Part shown: positions 1 through 9,690 of the stretch, piece by piece
How the letters are laid out: each line of letters begins with the position of its first letter
Numbering within the stretch: position 1 is the first letter of the stretch
NCBI GenBank assembly: GCA_017436645.1
Contig: JAFSCR010000007.1
Location: forward strand, 1 to 49,465
Source: Clostridia bacterium
Lineage (GTDB): Bacteria > Bacillota > Clostridia > UMGS1883 > UMGS1540
DNA: 49,465 nt
Direction: 5' to 3'
The notes under the pieces: generated by a model
Told to the model about the DNA's origin: nothing
Databases searched by the model: none
The model's input: only the letters and a program-made list of their open reading frames with translations
Translations under genes and position numbers: made by a program

Positions 1-19
1 ACATTAGGAGGATTTATCT

Positions 20-490
20 ATGAAGAAAGTAACCGTAGACACTAATAGTTTAGCACATACAAAATGGGATTGCAAGTACCATATTGTGTTTGCGCCCAAA
101 TATAGACGGAAGATATTTTTCGAAGAAAAGAGACTGGAAATAAGAGAGATTTTACGGCAACTATGCCAATGGAAAGGTGTGGAAATAATTGAAGGGGAAG
201 TGTGTCCAGACCATATCCACATACTAGTAAGTATCCCGCCCAAAATGAGCGTTTCGGGTTTCATGGGGTATTTGAAAGGAAAAAGCGCGTTGCTTATATT
301 CCAAAAGTGGGGCAATATGAAGTTTGCATACCGAAACCGCGAATTTTGGTGTAAGGGATACTATGTGGATACCGCGGGGAAAAATACAAAAGCAATAAAA
401 GAATATATAGCAGAACAATTAACGAGAGATAAAGAAACAGATCAGCTTGCGATGTTTGACCCGCGGGACCCATTTATGGGTAACAAGTAA
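20..490 (+). CDS. tnpA: IS200/IS605-family transposase TnpA (Y1 HUH single-strand transposase)
   Basis: This 156-residue protein cuts and rejoins single-stranded DNA to move its element. The HUH motif is His65-Ile-His67, the nucleophilic tyrosine is most likely Tyr114 (in a GYYVDT motif), and a helix with Gln133 follows in the usual place. The length equals the full IS200 TnpA family length, so the gene looks intact. A strong ribosome site (AGGAGG at 6-11) sits ahead of the ATG. In the family the enzyme works as a dimer and needs hairpins at the element ends, which are present downstream. No accessory tnpB follows. Confidence 0.93.
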   Translation: MKKVTVDTNSLAHTKWDCKYHIVFAPKYRRKIFFEEKRLEIREILRQLCQWKGVEIIEGEVCPDHIHILVSIPPKMSVSGFMGYLKGKSALLIFQKWGNMKFAYRNREFWCKGYYVDTAGKNTKAIKEYIAEQLTRDKETDQLAMFDPRDPFMGNK

Positions 491-570
491 CAGATGCGTG
501 GCTGGCAGGCCAATAAAAAGCGCACTTGTGCGCAGCCAGTAAAGTTTAGGGCTTTGCCCGAAAATGAAAT

Positions 571-592
571 ACCCCCCGTTTCACGGGGGGAT
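571..592. terminator. G/C-rich hairpin: IS right end and probable bidirectional terminator
   Basis: The 8-bp stem CCCCCCGT/ACGGGGGG (572-579 with 583-590) has a TTC loop. It is flanked by A/T runs on both sides. It can close the minus-strand heat-shock operon, whose last stop codon is at 598-600, and it may also be the transposase-recognised right end of the insertion sequence. Confidence 0.6.
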
Positions 593-597
593 ATTTA

Positions 598-1215
598 TTA
601 CGCTTCAAAAACCATTTCTGCAAAAAATTCCGGTCTGTGAAAATCCGGCGGCATATAGTCGATATCGTTCCACATGCCGTAATGCTCATATTTTGTAAGG
701 TCTCCGCATTTATAGAGGTTTGCACGAAGACCGTCCTTCACAACATCAATATCCCCATAGAATCTCCTGAGGAAAGAAAACGGCACACGGTATTCCACCG
801 TCCACATATCATCCGAGTAGTTTTCTGCATCGGAAACAGACGGGATAATCTGCATTACATCTTCTTCCACAGGCACATCGAGTCGATTTTCTCTTTCGGG
901 CCCAAAGCCGATAAGCTGAGAGCCGATTACCGTGGTTTCAATATTAAAGAAATTCGGGTGGGATTTTGCACGGAAGAAAAACTCAACACAGCTATCCTCA
1001 CATACGTTTTCATTATGGTTTTTATGTTCGGCACGAACTTCCGTTTCATATGCCCAGAACTTAACGTAAATCGCCTCGCTGTCATAGCAAAGAGCCGCCT
1101 CAACACGGGGTCTGTAGTCATTATCCACCCACTTATAAATATCAATGCTGACTTTTTCAATGCCGTTCCAATCGCAAGGCTTGCTGTTTACTTTTTTAAT
1201 CGTATATGTTTTCAT
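598..1215 (-). CDS. CBM9-like (family 9 carbohydrate-binding, DOMON-type) protein
   Basis: This 205-residue protein resembles the carbohydrate-binding family 9-like / DOMON beta-sandwich group. The recognisable core is the segment VCEDSCVEFFF (about residues 71-81), followed by an N-F-N-type strand and a C-terminal P-E-F-F-A-E ending. There is no signal peptide or membrane segment, so it should be cytoplasmic, unlike secreted xylanase CBM9 modules. Its ATG follows the dnaJ stop codon after one base (TAA-T-ATG), and its ribosome site GGAGG lies inside the last dnaJ codons. It should therefore be co-translated with dnaJ and belong to the heat-shock operon. The ligand is unknown; the fold call is by motif only. 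Confidence 0.75.
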   Translation of the reverse strand: MKTYTIKKVNSKPCDWNGIEKVSIDIYKWVDNDYRPRVEAALCYDSEAIYVKFWAYETEVRAEHKNHNENVCEDSCVEFFFRAKSHPNFFNIETTVIGSQLIGFGPERENRLDVPVEEDVMQIIPSVSDAENYSDDMWTVEYRVPFSFLRRFYGDIDVVKDGLRANLYKCGDLTKYEHYGMWNDIDYMPPDFHRPEFFAEMVFEA

Positions 1216-1216
1216 A

Positions 1217-2359
1217 TTATCCTCCGAAATACGTTTTGATTTTATCGGAAAACTTTTGCTTATTCTTATAGTTTTTCATGCCCGTCGCTTCTGCAAACTG
1301 TTTGAGAATTTCCTTCTGCGGACCGGTCAGATTTTTCGGCACTTCAATTTGCACATACACTAGCTGGTCGCCTCTTCCCCGTCCGTTTATATGGGGAATC
1401 CCTTTTTCACGAAGACGGAACACAGAACCCGTCTGGGTCCCTTCCGGCACCGTATAACGAACCTTGCCGTCTAAAGTGGGAACTTCCATTTCGGCGCCCA
1501 GTGCTGCCTCTGCAAACGTAATGGGCATGTGACAGATAACATCATCGCCCCTTCTTTCAAAGATGGGGTGTTCTTTTACACTGATTTCCAAAATTACATC
1601 GCCTGCAGGGCCGCCACGCTTTCCGTGGTCACCTTCTCCACGAATGGAAATGGCCTGCCCATCTGCAATGCCGGCAGGGATTTTCACGCTGATGGTACGG
1701 TCACGCCGTACCTGCCCATACCCTTGGCATTTTTGGCAGGGTTCTTTTATAATTTTACCTGTTCCACGACAAGCGTCACATGTTCTGGCCGTAGACATAA
1801 AGCCCATGCTCATTCTGACCTGCCCCGTTCCGTGACAGGTGGGACACGTTTCGGGCTGTGTACCTTTTTTTGCACCGGAACCGCCACATTCTTCGCATCC
1901 TTCCATGCGGATAACCCGAATGGTTTTTTCTGTGCCGAAGGCTGCCTCTTCAAAGGTTACGGTAATATTTTGCTGAATGGTTCTGCCCTTTTCCGGACGG
2001 TTCTGTCTTGCACGTCCGCCGCCAAAACCGCCACCGAAAATACTACCAAAAATATCCTCCATGTCAATGCCGCCGCTAAAACCGCCAAAGCCGCCAAAAC
2101 CGCCACCGTATCCGCCGCCACCTGCGGCAGACGGGTCAACGCCTGCATGACCAAACTGGTCATAACGGCTTCGCTTTTCGGGGTCGCTTAAAACCTCATA
2201 AGCTTCATTGACTTCTTTGAATTTTCCTTCAGCTTCCGGATTATCTTTATTCAGGTCCGGATGAAATTCCTTGGCCTTTTTACGGAACGCTTTTTTAAGT
2301 TCATCCTCGCTTGCGCCCTTTTCAACGCCCAGAACCTCATAATAATCTCTTTTTGCCAT
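1217..2359 (-). CDS. dnaJ: Chaperone protein DnaJ (Hsp40)
   Basis: DnaJ delivers unfolded clients to DnaK and stimulates its ATPase. The 380-residue protein has all four regions: a J domain with the HPD motif at residues 33-35, a Gly/Phe-rich linker (about 70-125), a zinc domain with four CxxCxGxG repeats (first CEECGGSG, last CQKCQGYG), and the C-terminal peptide-binding domains. The ATG is preceded by GGGAGA at a good distance. It is the fourth gene of the hrcA operon and is separated from dnaK by a 53-bp gap holding a hairpin. Its last codons supply the ribosome site of the next gene. Confidence 0.98.
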   Translation of the reverse strand: MAKRDYYEVLGVEKGASEDELKKAFRKKAKEFHPDLNKDNPEAEGKFKEVNEAYEVLSDPEKRSRYDQFGHAGVDPSAAGGGGYGGGFGGFGGFSGGIDMEDIFGSIFGGGFGGGRARQNRPEKGRTIQQNITVTFEEAAFGTEKTIRVIRMEGCEECGGSGAKKGTQPETCPTCHGTGQVRMSMGFMSTARTCDACRGTGKIIKEPCQKCQGYGQVRRDRTISVKIPAGIADGQAISIRGEGDHGKRGGPAGDVILEISVKEHPIFERRGDDVICHMPITFAEAALGAEMEVPTLDGKVRYTVPEGTQTGSVFRLREKGIPHINGRGRGDQLVYVQIEVPKNLTGPQKEILKQFAEATGMKNYKNKQKFSDKIKTYFGG

Positions 2360-2379
2360 ATTTTATCTCCCATAGCTTT

Positions 2380-2400
2380 GGGCGACCGCACGGGTCGCCC
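2380..2400 (-). other. Hairpin between dnaK and dnaJ
   Basis: GGGCGACC (2380-2387) pairs perfectly with GGTCGCCC (2393-2400) over a five-base loop. No T-run follows on the minus strand, so it is unlikely to be a full terminator. It may stabilise the upstream mRNA end after processing or lower dnaJ expression relative to dnaK. Function is inferred. Confidence 0.55.
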
Positions 2401-2412
2401 ACCGCCAAATGA

Positions 2413-4786
<2,374 letters not shown>

Positions 4787-4790
4787 AGGG

Positions 4791-5534
4791 TTAATTCTCC
4801 TTTTCTGAAATAAGCTTCTCAATCATAGCGGTGACCGTTTCAAGAGACGAAACGACCGTATCATAATGCATACGGGTAGGACCGATAATCCCGAGGCCGC
4901 CACGCCTGCCTCTCTCATCACGGTAATGGGAAATAACAATGCTGCAATCCTTTAAGGCTTCATAGGGATTTTCGTCACCGATTAAAATCCGCACACGTTC
5001 TCCCCCATCCAGTTCCGATATGACTTTATAGATGCTGTCACGGCTGTCAATAAAGCTTATGAGTCTTCTTGCCTTTTCCAGGTTTTTATACTCGGGGTGG
5101 TTAAAGATATTCACAACGCCACCGGTATATATACGGCGAGGCATATTCTCATACGAATCCGTTGCGATTACGGTGTAATTCGTAAACCTCGAAATAAAAT
5201 CAGAGGCTTTTTCAATCACATCGTCCGTTTCGGAAAGCTGGGATAAAAATGCACGGCGAAGTTTTGAGCCTGCATGCTCGGACGCTTTGTAGGGAAACAT
5301 AGAATTTACATAAAAACGGTAGCCACGCCCGGAAGGCATTCTTCCGGCGGAGGTATGCGGCTTATCGAGATATCCCATTTCCTCAAGGTCGCTCATTTCG
5401 TTTCGAACCGTGGCACTACTGCACCCTGCATTATATTTATTTACAATCGTAACACTGGATACCGGCTCTGCCGTTTCAATATACTCGTTGACAATTGCAT
5501 TTAAAATCAGTTTTTTTCTTTCGCTGAGCTCCAT
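4791..5534 (-). CDS. hrcA: Heat-inducible repressor HrcA, unusually short
   Basis: HrcA binds CIRCE operators and represses chaperone operons until heat stress diverts GroEL. The N-terminal winged-helix region is complete, with the conserved SSATVRNEMSDLEEMGYL helix-turn-helix and HTSAGRMPSGRGYRFYV wing. The C-terminal end GLGIIGPTRMHYDTVV is also conserved. However, the protein is only 247 residues where HrcA is usually about 340. The missing part lies between the DNA-binding domain and the segment near YTGGVVNIFNHPEY, where the first part of the GAF fold and the inserted dimerisation region normally sit. The reading frame is clean, so this looks like a real shortened form. Start chosen at the ATG 5534; a TTG at 5552 is in frame. 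Confidence 0.93.
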   Translation of the reverse strand: MELSERKKLILNAIVNEYIETAEPVSSVTIVNKYNAGCSSATVRNEMSDLEEMGYLDKPHTSAGRMPSGRGYRFYVNSMFPYKASEHAGSKLRRAFLSQLSETDDVIEKASDFISRFTNYTVIATDSYENMPRRIYTGGVVNIFNHPEYKNLEKARRLISFIDSRDSIYKVISELDGGERVRILIGDENPYEALKDCSIVISHYRDERGRRGGLGIIGPTRMHYDTVVSSLETVTAMIEKLISEKEN

Positions 5535-5555
5535 GAAATCACTTCTTATCAAAAA

Positions 5556-5582
5556 TTAGCACTCACCCCCTTCGAGTGCTAA
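5556..5582 (-). promoter_or_regulatory. CIRCE operator (HrcA binding site)
   Basis: This is a perfect CIRCE: TTAGCACTC (5556-5564), nine-base spacer, GAGTGCTAA (5574-5582). It overlaps the expected transcription start of the minus-strand operon and lies 22 bases before the hrcA ATG, the classic place for autorepression. Confidence 0.98.
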
Positions 5583-5586
5583 TACT

Positions 5587-5615
5587 AAGATACCACTTTA
5601 TGGAGAAAATGTCAA
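5587..5615 (-). promoter_or_regulatory. Sigma-A promoter of the hrcA operon
   Basis: On the minus strand the -35 box is a perfect TTGACA (5615-5610), followed by a 17-base spacer and TATCTT (5592-5587). The CIRCE element begins directly downstream, so bound HrcA would block RNA polymerase. Confidence 0.88.
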
Positions 5616-5653
5616 GAGTTATTCAGTAAAATTTCAAAAAATAACATAAAGCC

Positions 5654-5682
5654 TTGCACACTTAATAATTTTTTGATAGAAT
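5654..5682 (+). promoter_or_regulatory. Sigma-A-type promoter for the permuted papain-like gene
   Basis: TTGCAC (5654-5659), a 17-base spacer and TAGAAT (5677-5682) lie 39 bases ahead of the ATG at 5721. The region is divergent from the heat-shock promoter. Confidence 0.6.
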
Positions 5683-5720
5683 ATATAAATCAAAAGCGTA
5701 ATCCGTTTCAGGAGTAACAT

Positions 5721-6275
5721 ATGAAATCCATTTATATATTGCTTACAAATGCAGACACCTATGTTTCAAAACTAATTCAATTTGCCACGAGCGATGCATA
5801 TACCCATGCATCCATTTCATTCGACGCTTCGCTTCAGCCGCTTTACAGTTTTGCAAGGCGTTTTTCATTCGTCCCACTCCCCGCAGGATTGCGGCGTGAA
5901 TCCTTTAAAAAAGGTTTTTTCAAGCGGCACCCCGAAATGCCGTGTGCATTGTTCGAGCTCCCCGTGCCCGATGCTGTATATGATGCTGCGAAAGGGCTTG
6001 TGGAAGGCATGATGCAGGAGTCTTTTAAATACAGATATAATGTTATTGGGTTATTATTATGTAAAATGAACATTTCCTTCCCGAGGCGGAGGCGGTTTTT
6101 CTGTTCCCAATTCATCGGGGAGATTCTTGACAAATCAAATGCGCTCGACCTTCCGAAAGAACCGTCACTCATGCGGCCCGTCGATTATGCAAATCATCCC
6201 GACCTTATGTGTACGTATGAAGGGGATATGTCAGGACTTATTCAAAGCGTCAATATCGCTTCCGTTAAAATCTAA
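5721..6275 (+). CDS. Permuted papain-like (YiiX/NlpC-P60 type) cysteine hydrolase
   Basis: The 184-residue protein matches the circularly permuted NlpC/P60-like group: a conserved histidine early in the chain (His29 in YTHASIS) and the nucleophile late (Cys128 in FFCSQFIGEIL). Family members act on amide, ester or peptidoglycan-like bonds, and many are of unknown substrate. There is no signal peptide, so it is likely cytoplasmic or membrane-associated. The ATG has AGGAG at a good distance. The gene stands alone between its own promoter and a strong terminator. The family assignment rests on the order and surroundings of the two catalytic residues; the substrate cannot be told. Confidence 0.72.
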   Translation: MKSIYILLTNADTYVSKLIQFATSDAYTHASISFDASLQPLYSFARRFSFVPLPAGLRRESFKKGFFKRHPEMPCALFELPVPDAVYDAAKGLVEGMMQESFKYRYNVIGLLLCKMNISFPRRRRFFCSQFIGEILDKSNALDLPKEPSLMRPVDYANHPDLMCTYEGDMSGLIQSVNIASVKI

Positions 6276-6300
6276 AGCCGAACTTTCGTTCGGCTTTTTT
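6274..6300 (+). terminator. Intrinsic terminator
   Basis: A perfect 10-bp stem, AAAGCCGAAC (6274-6283) with GTTCGGCTTT (6288-6297), has a TTTC loop and ends in a run of T. It overlaps the stop codon of the papain-like gene. Confidence 0.92.
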
Positions 6301-6331
6301 GTATAAAAAAGCGATTCCTTCGTACATAATA
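6301..6331 (+). promoter_or_regulatory. Possible sigma-G-type promoter
   Basis: GTATA (6301-6305) and CATAATA (6325-6331) match the forespore sigma-G boxes GHATR and CATNHTA. The spacer is 19 bases, one or two longer than the usual 17-18, so this is only tentative. No good sigma-A promoter is visible here. Confidence 0.35.
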
Positions 6332-6354
6332 AAAGAAAACCACGGAGGAAACAT

Positions 6355-7659
6355 ATGCATGATTCAATATGGACTTGCACGGCCACCCTTCCTGCATTTC
6401 CAAAACTGACAGAAGATAAAAAAACGGACGTCCTGATTATTGGCGGCGGATTATGCGGCATTTTATGTGCTTATTATTTACACAAGAGCGGCGTAAATTA
6501 CATGCTCGTGGAAGGGAACCGCATTTTGTCCGGCATTACAAAAAACACCACTGCGAAAATCACCGCACAGCACGGCCTGATATATGCAGATTTAGTCAAA
6601 AATGCAGGCATGGAAAAAGCAAAAATGTATGCAGAGGCAAACGAAAAAGCCATTCGGCAATACGAAAAGCAATGCCAAGGGATTGACTGTAACTTTGAAA
6701 TTAAAAACGCATACACCTATTCCCTTCGGGACCGGCAGAAAATCGAAGCGGAAGTAAAAGCCGCAGAAGCGCTCGGCCTTCCTGCTTCTTTTTGTGATAC
6801 CGTACCGCTGCCGCAAAAAATTAAAGGCGCCGTATGTTTTGCGAATCAGGCCCAATTTCACCCCCTGAAATTTGCTTCTTCCCTTATAAAAGAACTCAAT
6901 ATTTTTGAAAAGACCTTCGCCTTTGCAATTGAAAACAAAACTGCAATCACAAAAAACTGTAAAATCAAAGCGCAAAAAATAATTGTGGCAACTCATTTCC
7001 CTTTTATAAACAGGTACGGCGGTTACTTTATGAAGCTATACCAGCACCGCAGCTATGTTTCTGCGCTTTTAAATGCACCGAAAATCAAAGGCATGTATGT
7101 GGATGAAGCGGCTGACGGTCTTTCCTTCCGCACCTATGAAAACTTTCTTCTTTTAGGTGGCGGTGGCCATCGAACGGGAAAAAGCGGCGGTGCATGGCAA
7201 GCACTTGATCATTTTGCCGCAAAGCATTACCCCGATGCTATTTCAAAATACAAGTGGGCAACACAGGACTGCATGAGTCTTGACGGCGTCCCCTATATCG
7301 GCCAATACGGAAAAAGCACAGAAAACCTCTATGTTGCTACAGGGTTTAACAAGTGGGGTATGACAAGTTCCATGGTTGCAGCAAACATCCTTTGTGACAT
7401 GGTGCAGGGCAGGAAAAATGAATATGCCCCCGTATTTTCTCCCCAAAGAAGCATGATAAAACCACAGCTTTTTGTAAATAGTATAGAGTCTGCCGCAAAC
7501 CTTTTAACGCCGAAAACGCCTCGCTGTCCCCATCTTGGTTGCAAGCTTTCCTGGAATCGGGCTGAAAAAACGTGGGACTGCCCTTGCCATGGGTCGAGAT
7601 TTGAAAAGGACGGAAAGCTTATCGATAATCCGGCTATGAAAAATATGAAATCAAACTAA
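6355..7659 (+). CDS. FAD-dependent oxidoreductase with C-terminal Rieske [2Fe-2S] domain
   Basis: This 434-residue protein fuses a DAO-type FAD oxidoreductase to a Rieske centre, like B. subtilis YhfW. The dinucleotide-binding motif is IIGGGLCGILCAYYL (about residues 28-42). The Rieske ligands are Cys391 and His393 (in CPHLGC) and Cys409 and His412 (in CPCHGS); Cys396 and Cys411 could form the disulfide seen in bc1-type Rieske proteins. The substrate is unknown. It ends a little after the second Rieske box, shorter than the roughly 500-residue Bacillus relatives. GGAGG precedes the ATG. It shares a convergent terminator with the GatD-like gene. Confidence 0.88.
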   Translation: MHDSIWTCTATLPAFPKLTEDKKTDVLIIGGGLCGILCAYYLHKSGVNYMLVEGNRILSGITKNTTAKITAQHGLIYADLVKNAGMEKAKMYAEANEKAIRQYEKQCQGIDCNFEIKNAYTYSLRDRQKIEAEVKAAEALGLPASFCDTVPLPQKIKGAVCFANQAQFHPLKFASSLIKELNIFEKTFAFAIENKTAITKNCKIKAQKIIVATHFPFINRYGGYFMKLYQHRSYVSALLNAPKIKGMYVDEAADGLSFRTYENFLLLGGGGHRTGKSGGAWQALDHFAAKHYPDAISKYKWATQDCMSLDGVPYIGQYGKSTENLYVATGFNKWGMTSSMVAANILCDMVQGRKNEYAPVFSPQRSMIKPQLFVNSIESAANLLTPKTPRCPHLGCKLSWNRAEKTWDCPCHGSRFEKDGKLIDNPAMKNMKSN

Positions 7660-7689
7660 AAAAGAGCTTTGCAAAAGCAAAGCTCTTTT
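7660..7689. terminator. Bidirectional terminator between convergent genes
   Basis: A perfect 13-bp stem, 7660-7672 with 7677-7689, has an AAAA loop and A/T runs on both sides. It serves the plus-strand oxidoreductase and the minus-strand purine/GatD operon. Confidence 0.88.
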
Positions 7690-7692
7690 GAG

Positions 7693-8409
7693 TTATAAAG
7701 ACATTTTGGAAAGCATATTTTCTCTTGCCTTGTGTTCAAATTCATCCGAAAGAGGCGTAAGCGACTGTGCACCATAACGGTTTCCAAGCGCAATTTCTAA
7801 AAGCTTATCCGCAAATTCGGGACTTTTTGAAAGCATGGGACCATGAAGAAATGTTCCAAAGGTGTTCTTATACCGAAAGCCTTCCGTTTTATCCTCCCCA
7901 TTGTTCCCATACCCCGAAAGAACACGACCCATAGGCATCATATCGCCTATATAGGTTTTTCCGCCATGGTTTTCAAAACCGACAGCTGTAATCCCTTCTA
8001 TTTCCACGGCAATATTGCCAACAAGCCTTTCATCGCTTTTTTCAGTTATGAACGAAAAAAAGCCAAGCCCGTCCCTTTTTTCGCCGGATGAAGTGTAATA
8101 AGAAGACCCCAACAGCTGATAACCGCTGCCAATGGCTAAAAGCACACCGCCATTTTCAATATAGGCACGAAGGGCTTCCTTCTTTTCTCCCGAAAGATCT
8201 GACGAAACGATATCCATTTCAAAATCCTGACCGCCGCCTAAAACGACAATATCATACTTCTCGCCTTCAAACGGTTCTCCATTCGAAAGATTGCACACCT
8301 CGACAGAAATATCTCGTTTTTCAGCACGGTACCGAAGAATTTTTACATTTCCAACATCACCGTACATATTCAGAAGTTCAGGATACAGATGACAAATACG
8401 AAGTTCCAT
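7693..8409 (-). CDS. GatD-like type 1 glutamine amidotransferase lacking the catalytic cysteine
   Basis: The 238-residue protein is a close match to GatD, the glutaminase half of the MurT/GatD enzyme that amidates the D-glutamate of lipid II. Family landmarks are RICHLYPELLNMYGD at the start, VLGGGQDFE, GFENHGGKTY and GTFLHGP with the catalytic histidine His189. But the nucleophile elbow, normally A-I-C-G-G-Y-Q, reads A-I-G-S-G-Y-Q: position 94, which is Cys in S. aureus GatD, is Gly. No murT is present here. The start at 8409 follows the purD stop by one base (TAA-T-ATG), so it is co-translated with the purine genes. It may be inactive as a glutaminase, or have a structural or regulatory role. 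Confidence 0.85.
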   Translation of the reverse strand: MELRICHLYPELLNMYGDVGNVKILRYRAEKRDISVEVCNLSNGEPFEGEKYDIVVLGGGQDFEMDIVSSDLSGEKKEALRAYIENGGVLLAIGSGYQLLGSSYYTSSGEKRDGLGFFSFITEKSDERLVGNIAVEIEGITAVGFENHGGKTYIGDMMPMGRVLSGYGNNGEDKTEGFRYKNTFGTFLHGPMLSKSPEFADKLLEIALGNRYGAQSLTPLSDEFEHKARENMLSKMSL

Positions 8410-8410
8410 A

Positions 8411-9667
8411 TTACACCCCATGTTTGCCGATATCGGTACGGTAGTGCATATCGGTAAAGTGGATTTTCTTTACATTTTCATAGGCTTTATCTACAGCCGC
8501 ACGAAGTGTTTCTCCCATAGCCGTCACGCCCAAAACTCTGCCGCCTGCCGTTTTGAATGCATCGCCTTCTTTTACGGTGCCGCTATGGAAAACGGTTGCA
8601 CCCTCCACCTTTTCAAGGCCTGTGATTTCATAGCCTTTCTGATAAGATTTAGGATATCCTCCGGAAGCTGCAATAATACATGCCGCCGCATCACTTCTGA
8701 AAGAAAGCTTAATTTCAGAAAGACGTTCATCAATGATAGCTTCCATAATTTCGAGAAGGTCATTTTCCAGTCTCGGCAAAACTGCCTGTGTTTCAGGGTC
8801 ACCAAAACGGGCATTGTATTCGATAACACGAACGCCGTCCTTTGTGGACATAAGGCCAAAATAGAGAACCCCTTTAAACGGACGGCCTTCCTTGTTCATT
8901 GCTTCGACGGTTGGAAGGAAAATCTTTTCCATACATTCTTTTTCCATCTCAGCATCATAAATGGGAGACGGTGAATATGCACCCATGCCGCCAGTGTTGA
9001 GGCCTTCGTCGTTATCAAGGGCACGCTTATGGTCCTGGGCGCTGCACATGGGAAGAAGGGTTTTACCGTCCGTAAATGCTAAAACGGAGATTTCACGGCC
9101 AGTCAAAAACTCCTCGATAACAATGCGGTTGCCCGCATCGCCGAACTGTTTGTCTTCCATAATATCGAGAACACCCTGTTTTGCTTCCTCAAAAGACTGG
9201 GGAATGATAACGCCTTTACCGAGTGCAAGACCTTCTGCCTTGATAACAATGGGGTATTCGCTCTTTTCAAGATATGCGATGGCTTCTGCGGCATTAGAAA
9301 ATGTTTCATACTTTGCCGTAGGAATGCCGTACTTTTTCATCAACTCTTTAGAAAAAACTTTGCTGCCTTCAATCTGTGCTGCCGCCGCAGACGGGCCAAA
9401 AGCACGGATTCCACGGGCCGTGAGCGCATCAACCATACCGGCAACAAGAGGATCATCCGGTGCTACGACAACAAGGTCAATTTTATTTTCCTGTGCAAAA
9501 TTTGCCACGCCCTCAATGTCCATAGCTTTAAGGGGGACAATCTTTGCAATTTCACTGATACCACCATTGCCCGGTGCACAATAAAGCTCCGGAGCGAGGG
9601 GACTTTGACTCAGTTTCCAACAAATTGCATGTTCACGGCCACCGCCGCCAACAACTAATACTTTCAT
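8411..9667 (-). CDS. purD: Phosphoribosylamine--glycine ligase (GAR synthetase)
   Basis: PurD joins glycine to phosphoribosylamine using ATP, the second step of purine synthesis. The 418-residue protein is full length: N-terminal KVLVVGGGGREHAICWKL with the GREH nucleotide motif, an ATP-grasp domain with IKAEGLALGKGV and EFLTGREISVLAFTDG, the glycine-site segment NTGGMGAYSPSP, and the metal-binding stretch VIEYNARFGDPETQ. It sits in a purN-purO-AICARFT-purD order with short gaps (24 bases to the gene upstream), so it is one operon. Confidence 0.98.
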   Translation of the reverse strand: MKVLVVGGGGREHAICWKLSQSPLAPELYCAPGNGGISEIAKIVPLKAMDIEGVANFAQENKIDLVVVAPDDPLVAGMVDALTARGIRAFGPSAAAAQIEGSKVFSKELMKKYGIPTAKYETFSNAAEAIAYLEKSEYPIVIKAEGLALGKGVIIPQSFEEAKQGVLDIMEDKQFGDAGNRIVIEEFLTGREISVLAFTDGKTLLPMCSAQDHKRALDNDEGLNTGGMGAYSPSPIYDAEMEKECMEKIFLPTVEAMNKEGRPFKGVLYFGLMSTKDGVRVIEYNARFGDPETQAVLPRLENDLLEIMEAIIDERLSEIKLSFRSDAAACIIAASGGYPKSYQKGYEITGLEKVEGATVFHSGTVKEGDAFKTAGGRVLGVTAMGETLRAAVDKAYENVKKIHFTDMHYRTDIGKHGV

Positions 9668-9690
9668 GTTCTGCTACCTCCCGCTCTCAA

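Larger units (their letters stand above)
1..600 (+). mobile_element. IS200-type insertion sequence, left end cut by the window
   Basis: The element has a single transposase gene of the HUH/Y1 class and no TnpB companion, which is the IS200 layout. Downstream of the gene lie three inverted repeats: GCGCAC/GTGCGC at 520-533, GGGC/GCCC at 549-559, and a strong C6-rich hairpin at 572-590. Such stem-loops are how IS200/IS605 transposases recognise their ends. The right boundary is probably near 591-600, just where the stop codon of the minus-strand CBM9-like gene lies; the exact end and target site cannot be fixed from one copy. The left end is mostly outside the window. Confidence 0.75.

Noticed and set aside
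637..1239. Open frame (200 codons) opposite the CBM9-like gene
   Set aside because: The minus-strand protein has clear family motifs and a coupled start; the plus-strand frame has neither.
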